Positions 32,845 to 42,187 of a DNA stretch of 64,000 bases are shown in pieces (the first letter of the stretch is position 1; every line of letters begins with the position of its first letter). A program made the position numbers and the translations under genes. This stretch comes from Bacillota bacterium. Its GTDB lineage: Bacteria; Bacillota; Clostridia; Christensenellales; CAG-138. The notes beneath the pieces are model-generated. The model worked only from the letters and a program-made list of their open reading frames with translations. It made no database searches and had not been told where the DNA came from. The stretch spans positions 52,086-116,085 of the forward strand of contig JAEYSE010000022.1 of NCBI GenBank assembly GCA_023435025.1, given 5' to 3'.

Positions 32845-35301
32845 TTGGCAAAGAGAAGGCCGAAAAAGCGGAAGGAGGCAGAACAGTCTCGCCGTGAAAT
32901 CTGGGGCGTGGCGCTTGCCGCCGTCGGCGTCTTCCTTGGCGCCTGCATTTATTTTGGACAAGCCGGGCTGATAGGCGAAGCCATCCGGTCTGTTTCTTAT
33001 GGCTTGAGCGGCCTGTTTGCATATGCGTTCCCGCCCGCCTGCGTCATAGGGGGCATCGCGTTGATCGCTGTTGCGGATCAAAAGCCCAAAAAGGGCAGGA
33101 CGGCGCTTGTGTTCACCGGTATATGGCTTGTGCTGGCACTGCTCCATGTGATCGCCCGTCCCATATTGGGCGAGACAGCCTTTCTCATTTATGTCCGGGA
33201 CGCCTATGTGCACGGTACCGGTCAGCTTTCCGGCGGCGGCGCCGTGGGCGCGCTGCTGTCCTACCCGTTGCTGCTTTTAACAGGCGAAGCCGGGGCGTAC
33301 ATCTTCCTGATCGCTGGGATATTGATTATCATATTATTGGTCACAAGCATTTCTCTGCGCACCACCGGCCAGCAGGTTACCACCAAAGTAAAGGCCGGCA
33401 TCCAGCAGGTAGCGCAGGCGCATGCTGCACGGCGCGAGCTGTACACAGCGACAATAGACGAAGAAGAGGCGGTCCCCGCCCCCCGTTTCCATAAGCCTGC
33501 GAGACCCTCGCGCAGGCCTGCAAAAATAGAAGAGGCCGGCCCGAGCTTTATGCCCATGGAAGGGCCGTTGCAAAAGAAGACGCAGCTCGAAGAAGCGCAG
33601 GATCCCTTCATTCCCCCTTTGACCAGAACGGTCCCTCCTGCCGCCCCGTGCGTGGAGGATTTGGACACGGACGATTTCCCGCCGTTCGAGCCGGACGATT
33701 TTGCCGCAACACCTTTGCGCACCCCGAAAAAGCAAGTATATGAGGCGCTGCCCATTGCGGAGCCCGTGCAGGTAAAGCTGAATATGGAGCCGCAGCAAAA
33801 AGCGGAAACTCCCCTTCCCACGCACCAGGCCGCGCAGGATATTCCGTATGTACCTCCTTCGTTCAGCCTTTTAAACCCAGCGCTTGCAAGCTATGCGCGC
33901 AGCAGCGAATCGCCCGCGGAAAAAGGCAAGCTTTTGGTAGATACGCTGGCGAGCTTCAATGTTTCTGCCAGAGTTGTCAACATCAGCGTTGGCCCCGTGA
34001 TCACGCGGTTTGAGCTTGCCCCCGCGCCCGGCGTGCGCGTTAACCGGATTACCGCACTTTCGGACGATATCGCGCTCGCTCTTGCCGCTCCGCGCGTCCG
34101 CATCGAAGCGCCCATACCTGGCAAGGCCGCGGTGGGCATTGAGGTGCCCAACAAGGATACCGTGACCGTCGTGCTGCGGGACGTGGTAGACAGCAAGGAA
34201 TTCGCCGCCTCAAAATCCCCCATCACACTCGCTCTGGGCAAGGATATCGCCGGAAAAGTGATTGTGGCCGACCTTGCGAAAATGCCGCATCTTTTGATTG
34301 CGGGTGCGACAGGTTCGGGAAAAAGCGTATGCATCAACGACATCATCATCTCCCTTATATATAAGTGCTCCCCCGCCGACCTTCATCTGATATTAGTAGA
34401 CCCGAAGGTGGTGGAGCTTTCCGCGTTTGGCGTGCTGCCGCACCTGAAGGTGCCTGTAGTGACGGACCCGAAGAAGGCCGCAGGCGCATTGGCAGGCGGT
34501 GTAAGGGAAATGACAGAGCGCTACAAGCGGTTCGCAAAAATCGGCGCGCGGGACTTAGAGCGCTTCAACGAGCTGCAGAAGGATCCTAAGGACAAGCTTC
34601 CGAAGTTGGTTATCATCATAGACGAATTGGCGGACCTGATGATGGTGGCCCCGGATACCGTAGAAGACAGCATCTGCCGCATCGCGCAGCTTGGGCGCGC
34701 GGCGGGCATCCACCTGATTGTGGCGACCCAACGGCCATCTGCCGACGTCATTACGGGCCTGATTAAGGCCAACATCCCCTCCCGTATCGCGTTCGCGGTT
34801 TCCTCCGCCATCGATTCGCGCATCATACTCGATTCCGGTGGCGCGGAAAAACTCTTAGGCCGCGGCGACATGCTCTTCCACCCCAACGGCGCGGGAAAAG
34901 CCGTACGCGTGCAGGGCGCGTATGTTTCGGATGAAGAGGTGGAGCGCATCGTGCAGTACTTCAAGGCGCAGGCGCTCACGCCCGAATTCGATGAGCACTT
35001 GATAGAGGAAATGGATGTGGAGGAAGGCACAGGCGCGCAGGGCAACGGCAAGCAGGAGGACGATCTTTTGGGCGAGGCCGTGCGCATTGTGCTGGACAGC
35101 GGGCAGGCTTCCATTTCCATGATACAGCGGCGTCTGCGCGTGGGGTACGCCCGCGCGGCAAGATTGATAGACATTATGGAACAGCACGGCTATGTCAGCG
35201 GGTTTGACGGCGCAAAGCCAAGAAAACTGTTGATTACCCGCGCGCAGTATGAACAGATATTCGGCAACCAACCCGACATAAGCGAGGACATGGATGAGTG
35301 A
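32845..35301 (+). CDS. ftsK: DNA translocase FtsK/SpoIIIE
   Basis: The 818-residue protein has four N-terminal membrane helices (residues about 20-170). A Pro-rich acidic linker runs to about residue 340, followed by the motor with Walker A GATGSGKS near residue 488 and Walker B LVIIIDELADLMM near 595. The C-terminal gamma winged-helix domain is DDLLGEAVRIVLDSGQASISMIQRRLRVGYARAARLIDIMEQHG. It pumps DNA through the closing septum in division or sporulation. The start is a TTG at 32845 with GGAGG seven bases upstream. The rimO gene overlaps its end by 8 nt. Confidence 0.95.
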   Translation: MAKRRPKKRKEAEQSRREIWGVALAAVGVFLGACIYFGQAGLIGEAIRSVSYGLSGLFAYAFPPACVIGGIALIAVADQKPKKGRTALVFTGIWLVLALLHVIARPILGETAFLIYVRDAYVHGTGQLSGGGAVGALLSYPLLLLTGEAGAYIFLIAGILIIILLVTSISLRTTGQQVTTKVKAGIQQVAQAHAARRELYTATIDEEEAVPAPRFHKPARPSRRPAKIEEAGPSFMPMEGPLQKKTQLEEAQDPFIPPLTRTVPPAAPCVEDLDTDDFPPFEPDDFAATPLRTPKKQVYEALPIAEPVQVKLNMEPQQKAETPLPTHQAAQDIPYVPPSFSLLNPALASYARSSESPAEKGKLLVDTLASFNVSARVVNISVGPVITRFELAPAPGVRVNRITALSDDIALALAAPRVRIEAPIPGKAAVGIEVPNKDTVTVVLRDVVDSKEFAASKSPITLALGKDIAGKVIVADLAKMPHLLIAGATGSGKSVCINDIIISLIYKCSPADLHLILVDPKVVELSAFGVLPHLKVPVVTDPKKAAGALAGGVREMTERYKRFAKIGARDLERFNELQKDPKDKLPKLVIIIDELADLMMVAPDTVEDSICRIAQLGRAAGIHLIVATQRPSADVITGLIKANIPSRIAFAVSSAIDSRIILDSGGAEKLLGRGDMLFHPNGAGKAVRVQGAYVSDEEVERIVQYFKAQALTPEFDEHLIEEMDVEEGTGAQGNGKQEDDLLGEAVRIVLDSGQASISMIQRRLRVGYARAARLIDIMEQHGYVSGFDGAKPRKLLITRAQYEQIFGNQPDISEDMDE

Positions 35302-36577
35302 TATCGGCGTAATTTCTTTGGGCTGCTCCAAAAACCGCGTGGATACAGAGCGTATGCTCGGCATCTTAGAAAACGCGGGCCACCGAATTGTAAACGAGCC
35401 TGCAAAGGCAGAAGTACTTATCGTCAATACCTGCGGCTTCATTGAACCCGCCAAGCAGGAAAGCATCAATACCATACTCGAAATGGCGGCCTATAAAAAG
35501 AAGGGCCGCTGCAACACGCTGATCGTAACGGGCTGCCTGAGTGAGCGCTACCGCAAGGATCTCATTGAAGGCCTGCCCGAAGTAGACCACTTTCTGGGCG
35601 TACGCGAATACGAGACATTACCGGGTCTGTTGCCCAAATCCTCCGTCTGCGCGCCTCGCGCTACCAGAAAGCTGACCACGCCCTTTTATTCGGCGTATCT
35701 TCGCGTGGGGGACGGATGCAACAACCGCTGCACCTACTGCGCCATACCGCTGATCCGGGGGCCTCTAAACAGCGTGCCCATGCCGCAGCTACTTGACGAG
35801 GCGAAGGGGCTTGTAGATACTGGCGTAACGGAGCTTACCATTATTGCGCAGGACACCTCCGGCTATGGCGTGGATCTTTATGGCAAGCCCATGCTAATGC
35901 CGCTGATGGAAGAACTTACCAAGATTTCCGCATTAAAATGGCTGCGGGTCCTCTACACCTACCCGGATACCGTGACCAAGGAACTGATTGCCGGGATCGC
36001 GGGGAACGAAAAGATCTGCAATTATCTGGACATCCCGCTGCAGCACATCGACGACGCCATGTTAAAACGCATGCACCGCAGGGGCACGCGTGCGCACATT
36101 GAAAGCGTACTGTCCTATATCCGGACATACGCGCCGGATTTCATGCTGCGTACCACCATGATGGTGGGCTTCCCCGGTGAAACCGATCAGGATTTTCAAA
36201 GCATGCTCGCTTTCTTACGTGAATATCCTTTTGACAGGCTGGGGGCGTTCGCCTTCTCCCCGGAGGAACATACGGCGGCGGCGAATATGCCCGGTCAGGT
36301 ACCGGAGGAAGTCAAGCAGCAGCGGCTGGACGCGCTGATGACGCAACAGCAAAGCATCTCCCGCGCACGGAACGAAGCGCGCATGGGCCGCACGGTGGAG
36401 GTGCTTCTTGAAACAACACGGGATGGTACCACTTTCGGCCGCTCCTACGCGGAAGCGCCGGAGGTGGACGGCGCAATACTGCTTCCCGCAAAGCCCCACC
36501 ATAAACCCGGAACCTATGTGACCGCCTGCCTTACAAAAGCGCTCGAATACGACATGGTCGGAGAGGAACTTATATGA
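35294..36577 (+). CDS. rimO: Ribosomal protein S12 methylthiotransferase RimO
   Basis: The 427-residue radical-SAM enzyme adds a methylthio group to an Asp of ribosomal protein S12. It has the N-terminal UPF0004 domain with three cluster Cys residues (SLGCSKN, NTCGF, TGCLSE). The radical-SAM CxxxCxxC is seen as CNNRCTYC near residue 146, and a C-terminal TRAM domain follows. It overlaps ftsK by 8 nt and pgsA by 4 nt (ATGA), so the three genes are translationally coupled. This order is common in Clostridia. Confidence 0.95.
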   Translation: MSDIGVISLGCSKNRVDTERMLGILENAGHRIVNEPAKAEVLIVNTCGFIEPAKQESINTILEMAAYKKKGRCNTLIVTGCLSERYRKDLIEGLPEVDHFLGVREYETLPGLLPKSSVCAPRATRKLTTPFYSAYLRVGDGCNNRCTYCAIPLIRGPLNSVPMPQLLDEAKGLVDTGVTELTIIAQDTSGYGVDLYGKPMLMPLMEELTKISALKWLRVLYTYPDTVTKELIAGIAGNEKICNYLDIPLQHIDDAMLKRMHRRGTRAHIESVLSYIRTYAPDFMLRTTMMVGFPGETDQDFQSMLAFLREYPFDRLGAFAFSPEEHTAAANMPGQVPEEVKQQRLDALMTQQQSISRARNEARMGRTVEVLLETTRDGTTFGRSYAEAPEVDGAILLPAKPHHKPGTYVTACLTKALEYDMVGEELI

Positions 36578-37110
36578 ATTTGCCCAACAAGCTCACCATT
36601 CTTCGCATGCTGCTCGTGCCCGTATTCGTCGCCTGCTTTTACATCCCCGCTTCGTATTCGGATATCGTTGCGGCGGGCGTATATGTGCTTGCGTATATTA
36701 CGGATATTCTGGACGGGGAAATCGCAAGAAAGCGCAACCTCGTCACCAGCTTCGGGAAGCTGATGGACCCCATGGCGGATAAGCTCTTAACGTGCAGCGC
36801 ATTCATTATGCTTACGGCAAGAGCGTTTGTGTCCCCCATTGCCGTCATCATCATCATCGCGCGGGAGTTGTTTATCAGCGGGTTCCGGTTGATTGCCGTG
36901 GAAAGCGGCAACGTCATAGCCGCAAGCTGGCTGGGCAAGATAAAAACCATATCGCAATGTGTGGCGGTGGTCGCGTCGCTTATTTGGCCGTACCTCTGGT
37001 GGCCGCTTTTCCCGCTGGACGATATCATCGTGTGGATCTCTGTGGGCTTCACCCTCTGGTCCGGTATTGATTATGTGGTAAAAAACCGGGGTAGCATCAA
37101 GTTCTCCTGA
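36574..37110 (+). CDS. pgsA: CDP-diacylglycerol--glycerol-3-phosphate 3-phosphatidyltransferase
   Basis: The 178-residue membrane enzyme makes phosphatidylglycerol phosphate, the committed step to phosphatidylglycerol. The CDP-alcohol phosphotransferase motif is complete: DILDGEIARKRNLVTSFGKLMDPMADKLL, with the four Asp residues. Four to five helices surround it. The ATG at 36574 overlaps the rimO stop. The length is typical for the family. Confidence 0.95.
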   Translation: MNLPNKLTILRMLLVPVFVACFYIPASYSDIVAAGVYVLAYITDILDGEIARKRNLVTSFGKLMDPMADKLLTCSAFIMLTARAFVSPIAVIIIIARELFISGFRLIAVESGNVIAASWLGKIKTISQCVAVVASLIWPYLWWPLFPLDDIIVWISVGFTLWSGIDYVVKNRGSIKFS

Positions 37111-37197
37111 TTTTGGTCCAGGGGCCTTGCTCCTAGCCTCAGAACCTTTTAGACATGCAGAAAACATAAATATTTTAAGCAAAAGAGGTCTTTTAAA

Positions 37198-38445
37198 ATG
37201 ATTGCCGAGCTAATAAGCGTCGGAACCGAGCTGTTGATGGGGCAGGTGCTCAACACGGACGCACAGTTTATGGCGCAAAAGCTTGCTCCGCTGGGCGTGA
37301 ACGTTTACCATCAGGTCACCGTGGGGGACAACCCCGATCGGTTAAAGGACGCCGTACGCACCGCGCTTTCCCGCGCGGACATCGTAATACTTTCCGGCGG
37401 CCTAGGCCCCACGGGAGACGATCTCACCAAGCAGACCATAGCGGACCTGTTTGCGCTTCCCATGGAGCGGGACGCGACTAGCGAGCAGACTCTGCGCGAG
37501 CGGTTTCTTGCCTTTCGCCGGGAAATGACGCCCAACAATCTTAAGCAGGCGGATTTTCCGAAAGGCAGCATCATATTAAAAAACCCCAACGGCACTGCGC
37601 CCGGCTGTATTGTGCCAAACGGCGAGAAAGCTGCGATATTGCTGCCGGGTCCACCTTCCGAACTGTTCCCCATGTTTGAGCAGGAGGTTATGCCGTATTT
37701 GGAGGCGCGGAGCGGCTGCAAGCTGTATTCCCGCGAAATACGGATATTCGGTATGGGTGAGTCCACCGTGGAACACCGCCTGCAGGATTTAATGGACGCG
37801 CAGGACAACCCCACAATCGCGCCGTACGCAAAAACCGGCGAGGTCACGCTGCGCGTCACGGCACGCTGCGCCTCGGAGGAAGAGGGCCTTAAACTGGTGC
37901 AGCCCATGATCGATCAAATCAAAGGCCGCATCGGCGACGTGGTATACTCCACGGAAGGCGTAACGTTGGCGGGCGTATGCGCAAACCTATTGGAGGAGCG
38001 CAATCTCACGCTTGCGGTTGCCGAAAGCTGCACCGGCGGCATGATTTCCTCCACGTTGGTGGACATCCCCGGCAGCTCCGCGTACTTTATGGAGGGTGCT
38101 GTCACATACTCAGACGCCGCGAAGATGCGCCGCCTTGGCGTCTCTTCCGCCACCTTACGGAAATACGGAGCGGTAAGCGCCGAATGCGCGAAGGAAATGG
38201 CAATGGGCATGCGTAAAACCTCAGGAACCGATTACGCGCTCGCTACCACCGGCATTGCGGGGCCCGGAGGCGCTACAAAAGCGAAGCCGGTAGGCCTTGT
38301 TTACATCGCGCTTGCGGATGGGAAGGATGCAATTGTCAAGTGTCTACAGCTCACCGGCAGCCGTAGCCGAATCCGCGAAGTTACCGTACTTAACGGCCTT
38401 GACATGCTGCGCCGTCACCTTCTGGAACTGCCGCAGACAGAATAA
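37198..38445 (+). CDS. cinA: Competence/damage-inducible protein CinA
   Basis: The 415-residue protein has the two CinA domains. The N-terminal molybdopterin-binding-like domain (MIAELISVGTELLMGQVLNTDAQFMAQKLA, then SGGLGPTGDDLTKQTIA) hydrolyses ADP-ribose in relatives. The C-terminal amidase domain (LAVAESCTGGMISSTLVDIPGSSAYFMEGAVTYSDAAK) deamidates nicotinamide mononucleotide. It lies immediately upstream of recA, as in many Firmicutes. An 87-bp gap after pgsA contains no clear promoter. Confidence 0.94.
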   Translation: MIAELISVGTELLMGQVLNTDAQFMAQKLAPLGVNVYHQVTVGDNPDRLKDAVRTALSRADIVILSGGLGPTGDDLTKQTIADLFALPMERDATSEQTLRERFLAFRREMTPNNLKQADFPKGSIILKNPNGTAPGCIVPNGEKAAILLPGPPSELFPMFEQEVMPYLEARSGCKLYSREIRIFGMGESTVEHRLQDLMDAQDNPTIAPYAKTGEVTLRVTARCASEEEGLKLVQPMIDQIKGRIGDVVYSTEGVTLAGVCANLLEERNLTLAVAESCTGGMISSTLVDIPGSSAYFMEGAVTYSDAAKMRRLGVSSATLRKYGAVSAECAKEMAMGMRKTSGTDYALATTGIAGPGGATKAKPVGLVYIALADGKDAIVKCLQLTGSRSRIREVTVLNGLDMLRRHLLELPQTE

Positions 38446-38604
38446 TGTTTCCGTTCTGGATACTTTTTGGCCGGTAATCGGCTCTTTCCCTCGCTAAAGG
38501 CGCAAAAAAGTTTCTTTTTGCGAAACTTTTCCTTTTCCTGTACGCGGGAATATGATATACTCGTTTCAACGGACATCTAAGTTTTGGCACTGGGAGGATT
38601 GGGC

Positions 38605-39678
38605 ATGGCAAACGTAGGCGTGGAAAAATCCAGGGCGCTGGAAATGGCGCTCAGCCAGATCGAAAAGCAGTTCGGCAAGGGTGCCATCATGAAGCTGGGG
38701 GACGCTGCGGGTAAAATCTCCGTTTCCACCATATCCACAGGCTGCCTGGAGCTGGATTTTGCGCTGGGTGTGGGCGGTGTCCCACGCGGGCGTATCATAG
38801 AAATATTCGGGCCGGAATCCTCCGGTAAAACCACCGTTGCCTTGCACATCATTGCGCAGGCACAAAAGGCGGGCGGAACCGCCGCGTTTATCGACGCCGA
38901 GCATGCGCTTGATTCGGTCTACGCCGGAAATCTTGGCGTCAGCGTGGACGATCTATATGTATCCCAGCCGGACAACGGCGAGCAGGCGCTTGAAATTGCG
39001 GAAGCGCTGGTGCGCTCGGGCGCTATGGACGTGGTGGTGGTGGACTCGGTAGCAGCGTTGGTTCCCAAGGCGGAAATCGAAGGGGATATGGGCGATGCCC
39101 ATGTCGGCCTTCAGGCGCGGCTCATGTCCCAGGCGCTCAGGAAGCTTGCGGGGACCATATCCAAGACCAATACGGTCGTGGTGTTCATCAACCAGCTGCG
39201 CGAAAAGGTCGGCATCATGTTCGGCAACCCGGAAACCACGCCGGGCGGTAAGGCGCTGAAATTCTACGCCTCCATCCGTCTGGATGTGCGTAAGATTGAA
39301 ACGCTCAAAAGCGGTACGGAGTTTGTTGGCAACCGCACCCGCGTTAAGGTGGTGAAAAACAAGGTGGCCCCGCCCTTTAAGCAGGCGGAATTCGATATCA
39401 TATACGGCGAAGGCATCTCGCGTGAAGGCTCCATACTCGATCTCGCGACGCAATATAAGCTCATCGCAAAGACCGGCGCATGGTATTCTTACGGCGATAT
39501 GCGCATGGCGCAGGGCCGCGATAACGCTCGCCTGTTCTTAAAGGACAACCGCGAGCTTTGCGAGCAATTGGAAGCGCAGCTGCGCGGCATATTGGAACAG
39601 GAACGCGCCAAGGCAGCGGCCGAGCATGAGGCGCGCCGCGCGGGCGTCGAGGCTGCACCCGCAAGTATGGACGAGTAA
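38605..39678 (+). CDS. recA: Recombinase RecA
   Basis: The 357-residue protein has all RecA hallmarks: Walker A GPESSGKTT near residue 73, Walker B VVVVDSVAAL near 148, and the loop-2 region NQLREKVGIMFGNPETTPGGKALKFYAS. It forms the filament that drives homologous recombination and induces the SOS response. I chose ATG 38605, with GGGAGG ahead of it, over an in-frame TTG at 38584. The upstream gap has an AAAAGTTTC/GAAACTTTT hairpin at about 38506-38529 that may terminate cinA, and a TATGATATACT -10 region. I see no CGAAC-N4-GTTCG SOS box. Confidence 0.97.
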   Translation: MANVGVEKSRALEMALSQIEKQFGKGAIMKLGDAAGKISVSTISTGCLELDFALGVGGVPRGRIIEIFGPESSGKTTVALHIIAQAQKAGGTAAFIDAEHALDSVYAGNLGVSVDDLYVSQPDNGEQALEIAEALVRSGAMDVVVVDSVAALVPKAEIEGDMGDAHVGLQARLMSQALRKLAGTISKTNTVVVFINQLREKVGIMFGNPETTPGGKALKFYASIRLDVRKIETLKSGTEFVGNRTRVKVVKNKVAPPFKQAEFDIIYGEGISREGSILDLATQYKLIAKTGAWYSYGDMRMAQGRDNARLFLKDNRELCEQLEAQLRGILEQERAKAAAEHEARRAGVEAAPASMDE

Positions 39679-39723
39679 CGGCCAATTTGGCAGAGCACCA
39701 AGGGCGGATTCAACGAGGGCGGA

Positions 39724-40743
39724 ATGAAGGAACGGATTAAAAACGTACGAAACTTCAAAAAGCCGTCGCGGATCATCATTGTCGCTGCCGTCGTGCTTGC
39801 CGCCGCGCTGACCGTGGGGCTTGCAATGGATTGGGCAGCGGATGATACGTCTGTCAAAGCTACGGTTACGATAGACGGCAAAGAACAGCCAATTTCGATT
39901 GATCGCAGTGAAAATCCGCCGTATGTCCAATTGGGAAGCATGATCAAGCTGCAATTAAATGACCGTTTTCCCGATACGATAACGATAACGGACATTATCG
40001 CCAACCCGGACGGCTCTCCAAAGTATGACCGGAGATTGGACAAAGAAGTCGCATATACAGTCACCGGCCATACCGTTTCGTTTGCGGTTGAAAGCAACTG
40101 GGCGATAGCGTTAAGCTCGAATTCCGAAGACTATAAAAAAGGCAACAGCTACCGTTGGTTTCGTATTCAATGCGGCTGGAGAAATGGCGATAAAAAAGAA
40201 TATGCGATCTATGTGAGAACCGATCCGGCGATTCTTTTTGAAGACGCTTCATCCGGCACTTACGAGGCGCGCGAGTGGCTGGATTACTACCTTGACGAAC
40301 AGCTCCCCTGGGATGGCAGTTTGGAATTGACTCTGCCCGAGTACCCCGGCACAACATTCCGCTGGACGCCATATGAAATCACGGCTCTTACTTCCGATGG
40401 CGAAACAGTACTTCTAAACGGGATGCCGGTTTGGAACGTTTACTTGTCCGACCTAACTGGCGACGGATTGCCCGAATTTTGCGCAACGGTCAGTTTTGGA
40501 TCGGGAATCGTGGATACCCGCGTATTGGTCTATGATTACATTGATGGTAATCTCTATGAACTGTCCGACCGCATGATATATGACTATGTTCTGTCGCTGG
40601 AAAATGGGCGGCTTATCGTCACACAGTCAAAGTATAACGGCGAAAAACTGGCTGCCGGGGATCTGAGAATTCTAAGCGGTGAACTCACCGCCGTAGGAAT
40701 TGACCGTACACGACCTGCACCTGAGCAAAGCGTCCCCCGCTAA
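39724..40743 (+). CDS. Uncharacterised secreted or membrane-anchored protein
   Basis: The 339-residue protein has a basic start, one membrane helix (IIIVAAVVLAAALTVGLAM, residues about 18-36) and an extracellular part of about 300 residues. Near residue 245 it has VYLSDLTGDGLPEFCATVSFGSGIVDTRVLVYDY, an FG-GAP/VCBS-like Asp-rich loop, followed by repeated strands. Similar segments occur in clostridial membrane proteins near M56 peptidase or anti-sigma genes, but none is next to this gene. The ATG follows GAGGGCGGA. A terminator follows at 40828. I assign no function. Confidence 0.75.
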   Translation: MKERIKNVRNFKKPSRIIIVAAVVLAAALTVGLAMDWAADDTSVKATVTIDGKEQPISIDRSENPPYVQLGSMIKLQLNDRFPDTITITDIIANPDGSPKYDRRLDKEVAYTVTGHTVSFAVESNWAIALSSNSEDYKKGNSYRWFRIQCGWRNGDKKEYAIYVRTDPAILFEDASSGTYEAREWLDYYLDEQLPWDGSLELTLPEYPGTTFRWTPYEITALTSDGETVLLNGMPVWNVYLSDLTGDGLPEFCATVSFGSGIVDTRVLVYDYIDGNLYELSDRMIYDYVLSLENGRLIVTQSKYNGEKLAAGDLRILSGELTAVGIDRTRPAPEQSVPR

Positions 40744-40827
40744 GGTAACGGCTAAGCGCGGAGGAAACGTGAACGGGTCGGCGTCATTCATGTATCAACT
40801 ATAGAGCAAAGGAAAACTTGTAGTCAT

Positions 40828-40869
40828 AAAAAGCAGCAGGGCCTATCACTGGCACATGCTGCTTTTTTT
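40828..40869 (+). terminator. Terminator after the uncharacterised secreted protein gene
   Basis: AAAAAGCAGCA pairs with TGCTGCTTTTT across an 18-nt loop and ends in seven Ts. It also lies close to the 3' end of the converging DUF975 gene. Confidence 0.75.
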
Positions 40870-40937
40870 GTGGTATTCAATTTATATTTGCTTTAGATTT
40901 GTGCTCTACGCTTCGCGCACGTAATGCCGGAAACCTT

Positions 40938-41639
40938 TTATGCCTGCGCTGCATTGGGCAGGCCGAACGGCTTACCCGTCAACTCCAGATAAAACGCTGC
41001 CCTTGCCGTCAATGTATACGGCGCGATCCAAAGGCCAAGGATACCGAACGTCAGGGCAGAAAGCAGCCACCAGCCGATAAAGCTCAAATCCAGGCAGAAC
41101 AGCCTGCCTTTGTTGCCGCTCATCAATTCCTTGGAGCGGCTGACAGCTTCGCGTATGCCCATCTCCGGATATTCCGCCATCAGATACGGCGCCATGGAAT
41201 ACCGGTATGCGGCAATGATGCCGGGTACAACAAGCAGCAGCGACCAAAGGAATATGAACAGAGACATAAACAGCCTGAGGCCCAACGCCTTCAGAAATAT
41301 TTCGAACCGTTCAAACAGCGAGGAGAACTCCGGCTTTTGCCCAAGGTTCAGGCGCGTATGGTAAGCACAAAGGCCAAGTTCGATCGCGCCGCCGATGATT
41401 AGAGTAACCCATCCCCAAATAGACATCACGGATAAAAACCCGGCCCCTGCTACCCAAAACATATCGTTCCAGTAACCGGGCACATAGTCCCGAACGACTG
41501 TGATGATGTTCGTTAGGCTACCGGAGGCCCGTGCGCCGCCTAAGATACCACCCACCAGACATATCAGCAGTGCCCATCCCCAATATCCTTTTAGGCTGTT
41601 ACGCGCAGCCGCGCGAAAGCTTTTTGCGTTTGGATGCAT
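40938..41639 (-). CDS. DUF975 family membrane protein
   Basis: The 233-residue protein has about six hydrophobic segments and the DUF975 pattern. It has an N-terminal AKSFRAAARNSLKGYWGWALLICLVGGILGG and the motif YRYSMAPYLMAEYPEMGIREAVSRSKELMSGNKGRLF. The function of the family is unknown; it may help insert or regulate membrane components. I take ATG 41639, preceded by a G run six bases away, over a TTG 15 bases further up. Confidence 0.88.
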   Translation of the reverse strand: MHPNAKSFRAAARNSLKGYWGWALLICLVGGILGGARASGSLTNIITVVRDYVPGYWNDMFWVAGAGFLSVMSIWGWVTLIIGGAIELGLCAYHTRLNLGQKPEFSSLFERFEIFLKALGLRLFMSLFIFLWSLLLVVPGIIAAYRYSMAPYLMAEYPEMGIREAVSRSKELMSGNKGRLFCLDLSFIGWWLLSALTFGILGLWIAPYTLTARAAFYLELTGKPFGLPNAAQA

Positions 41640-41822
41640 ATATTTCCCCCCCAACTCCTAATTGCTGCAGATATGGTACCATATTCCGGTAATTCCCACA
41701 ATATTATTCACAAAATCCGTTATATTTTCATCCTGTATTTTACATTTCTCCGCTTACAGGGTTGTCCCATTCCGGATTGTCTGCTACAATAATCACAAAT
41801 AATTGGAAGGGAAATCATCAAT

Positions 41823-42134
41823 ATGGAATATGGACAAGTGCCTTCGGGCGAGAACAAGCCCAATAATAACAAGGCAATTGCGTCCTTGGTCTTGGGCATC
41901 GTTTCCGTCTTATGCGTGTTCTTTGGATACGGTGCAATTTTAGGCATCGTGCTGGGCATTGTGGGCTTAATTTTAGGCATCAACGCGAAAAAGGAAGAAC
42001 CCTCTGGCATGGCCAACGCGGGCGTCATACTCAGCATCGTCGCTATCGCCGCCTGTGCGATCTCTTTTGTCGCCTGTGTTGCCTGCATCGGCATCGGACT
42101 TTCTGCGGCCGACTACAGCCAATTCATGAATTAA
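41823..42134 (+). CDS. DUF4190 domain small membrane protein
   Basis: The 103-residue protein has a polar N-terminus (residues 1-17) and two helix pairs: ASLVLGIVSVLCVFFGYGAILGIVLGIVGLILGINAKKE and GVILSIVAIAACAISFVACVACIGIGLS. This is the DUF4190 pattern, found in many Firmicutes without known function. It lies upstream of a terminator at 42152 and is probably monocistronic. Confidence 0.82.
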   Translation: MEYGQVPSGENKPNNNKAIASLVLGIVSVLCVFFGYGAILGIVLGIVGLILGINAKKEEPSGMANAGVILSIVAIAACAISFVACVACIGIGLSAADYSQFMN

Positions 42135-42151
42135 ACCAACTAATTTAAATT

Positions 42152-42172
42152 AAGGCGGGCATTGCCCGCCTT
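42152..42172 (+). terminator. Terminator after the DUF4190 gene
   Basis: AAGGCGGGC and GCCCGCCTT pair perfectly around ATT, followed by TTTT. The next gene, lgt, begins 16 nt later. Confidence 0.85.
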
Positions 42173-42187
42173 TTTTAAAGGAGAATC

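Noticed and set aside
38446..38604. LexA (SOS) box upstream of recA
   Set aside because: No CGAAC-N4-GTTCG type site is visible, only a hairpin and a possible -10.
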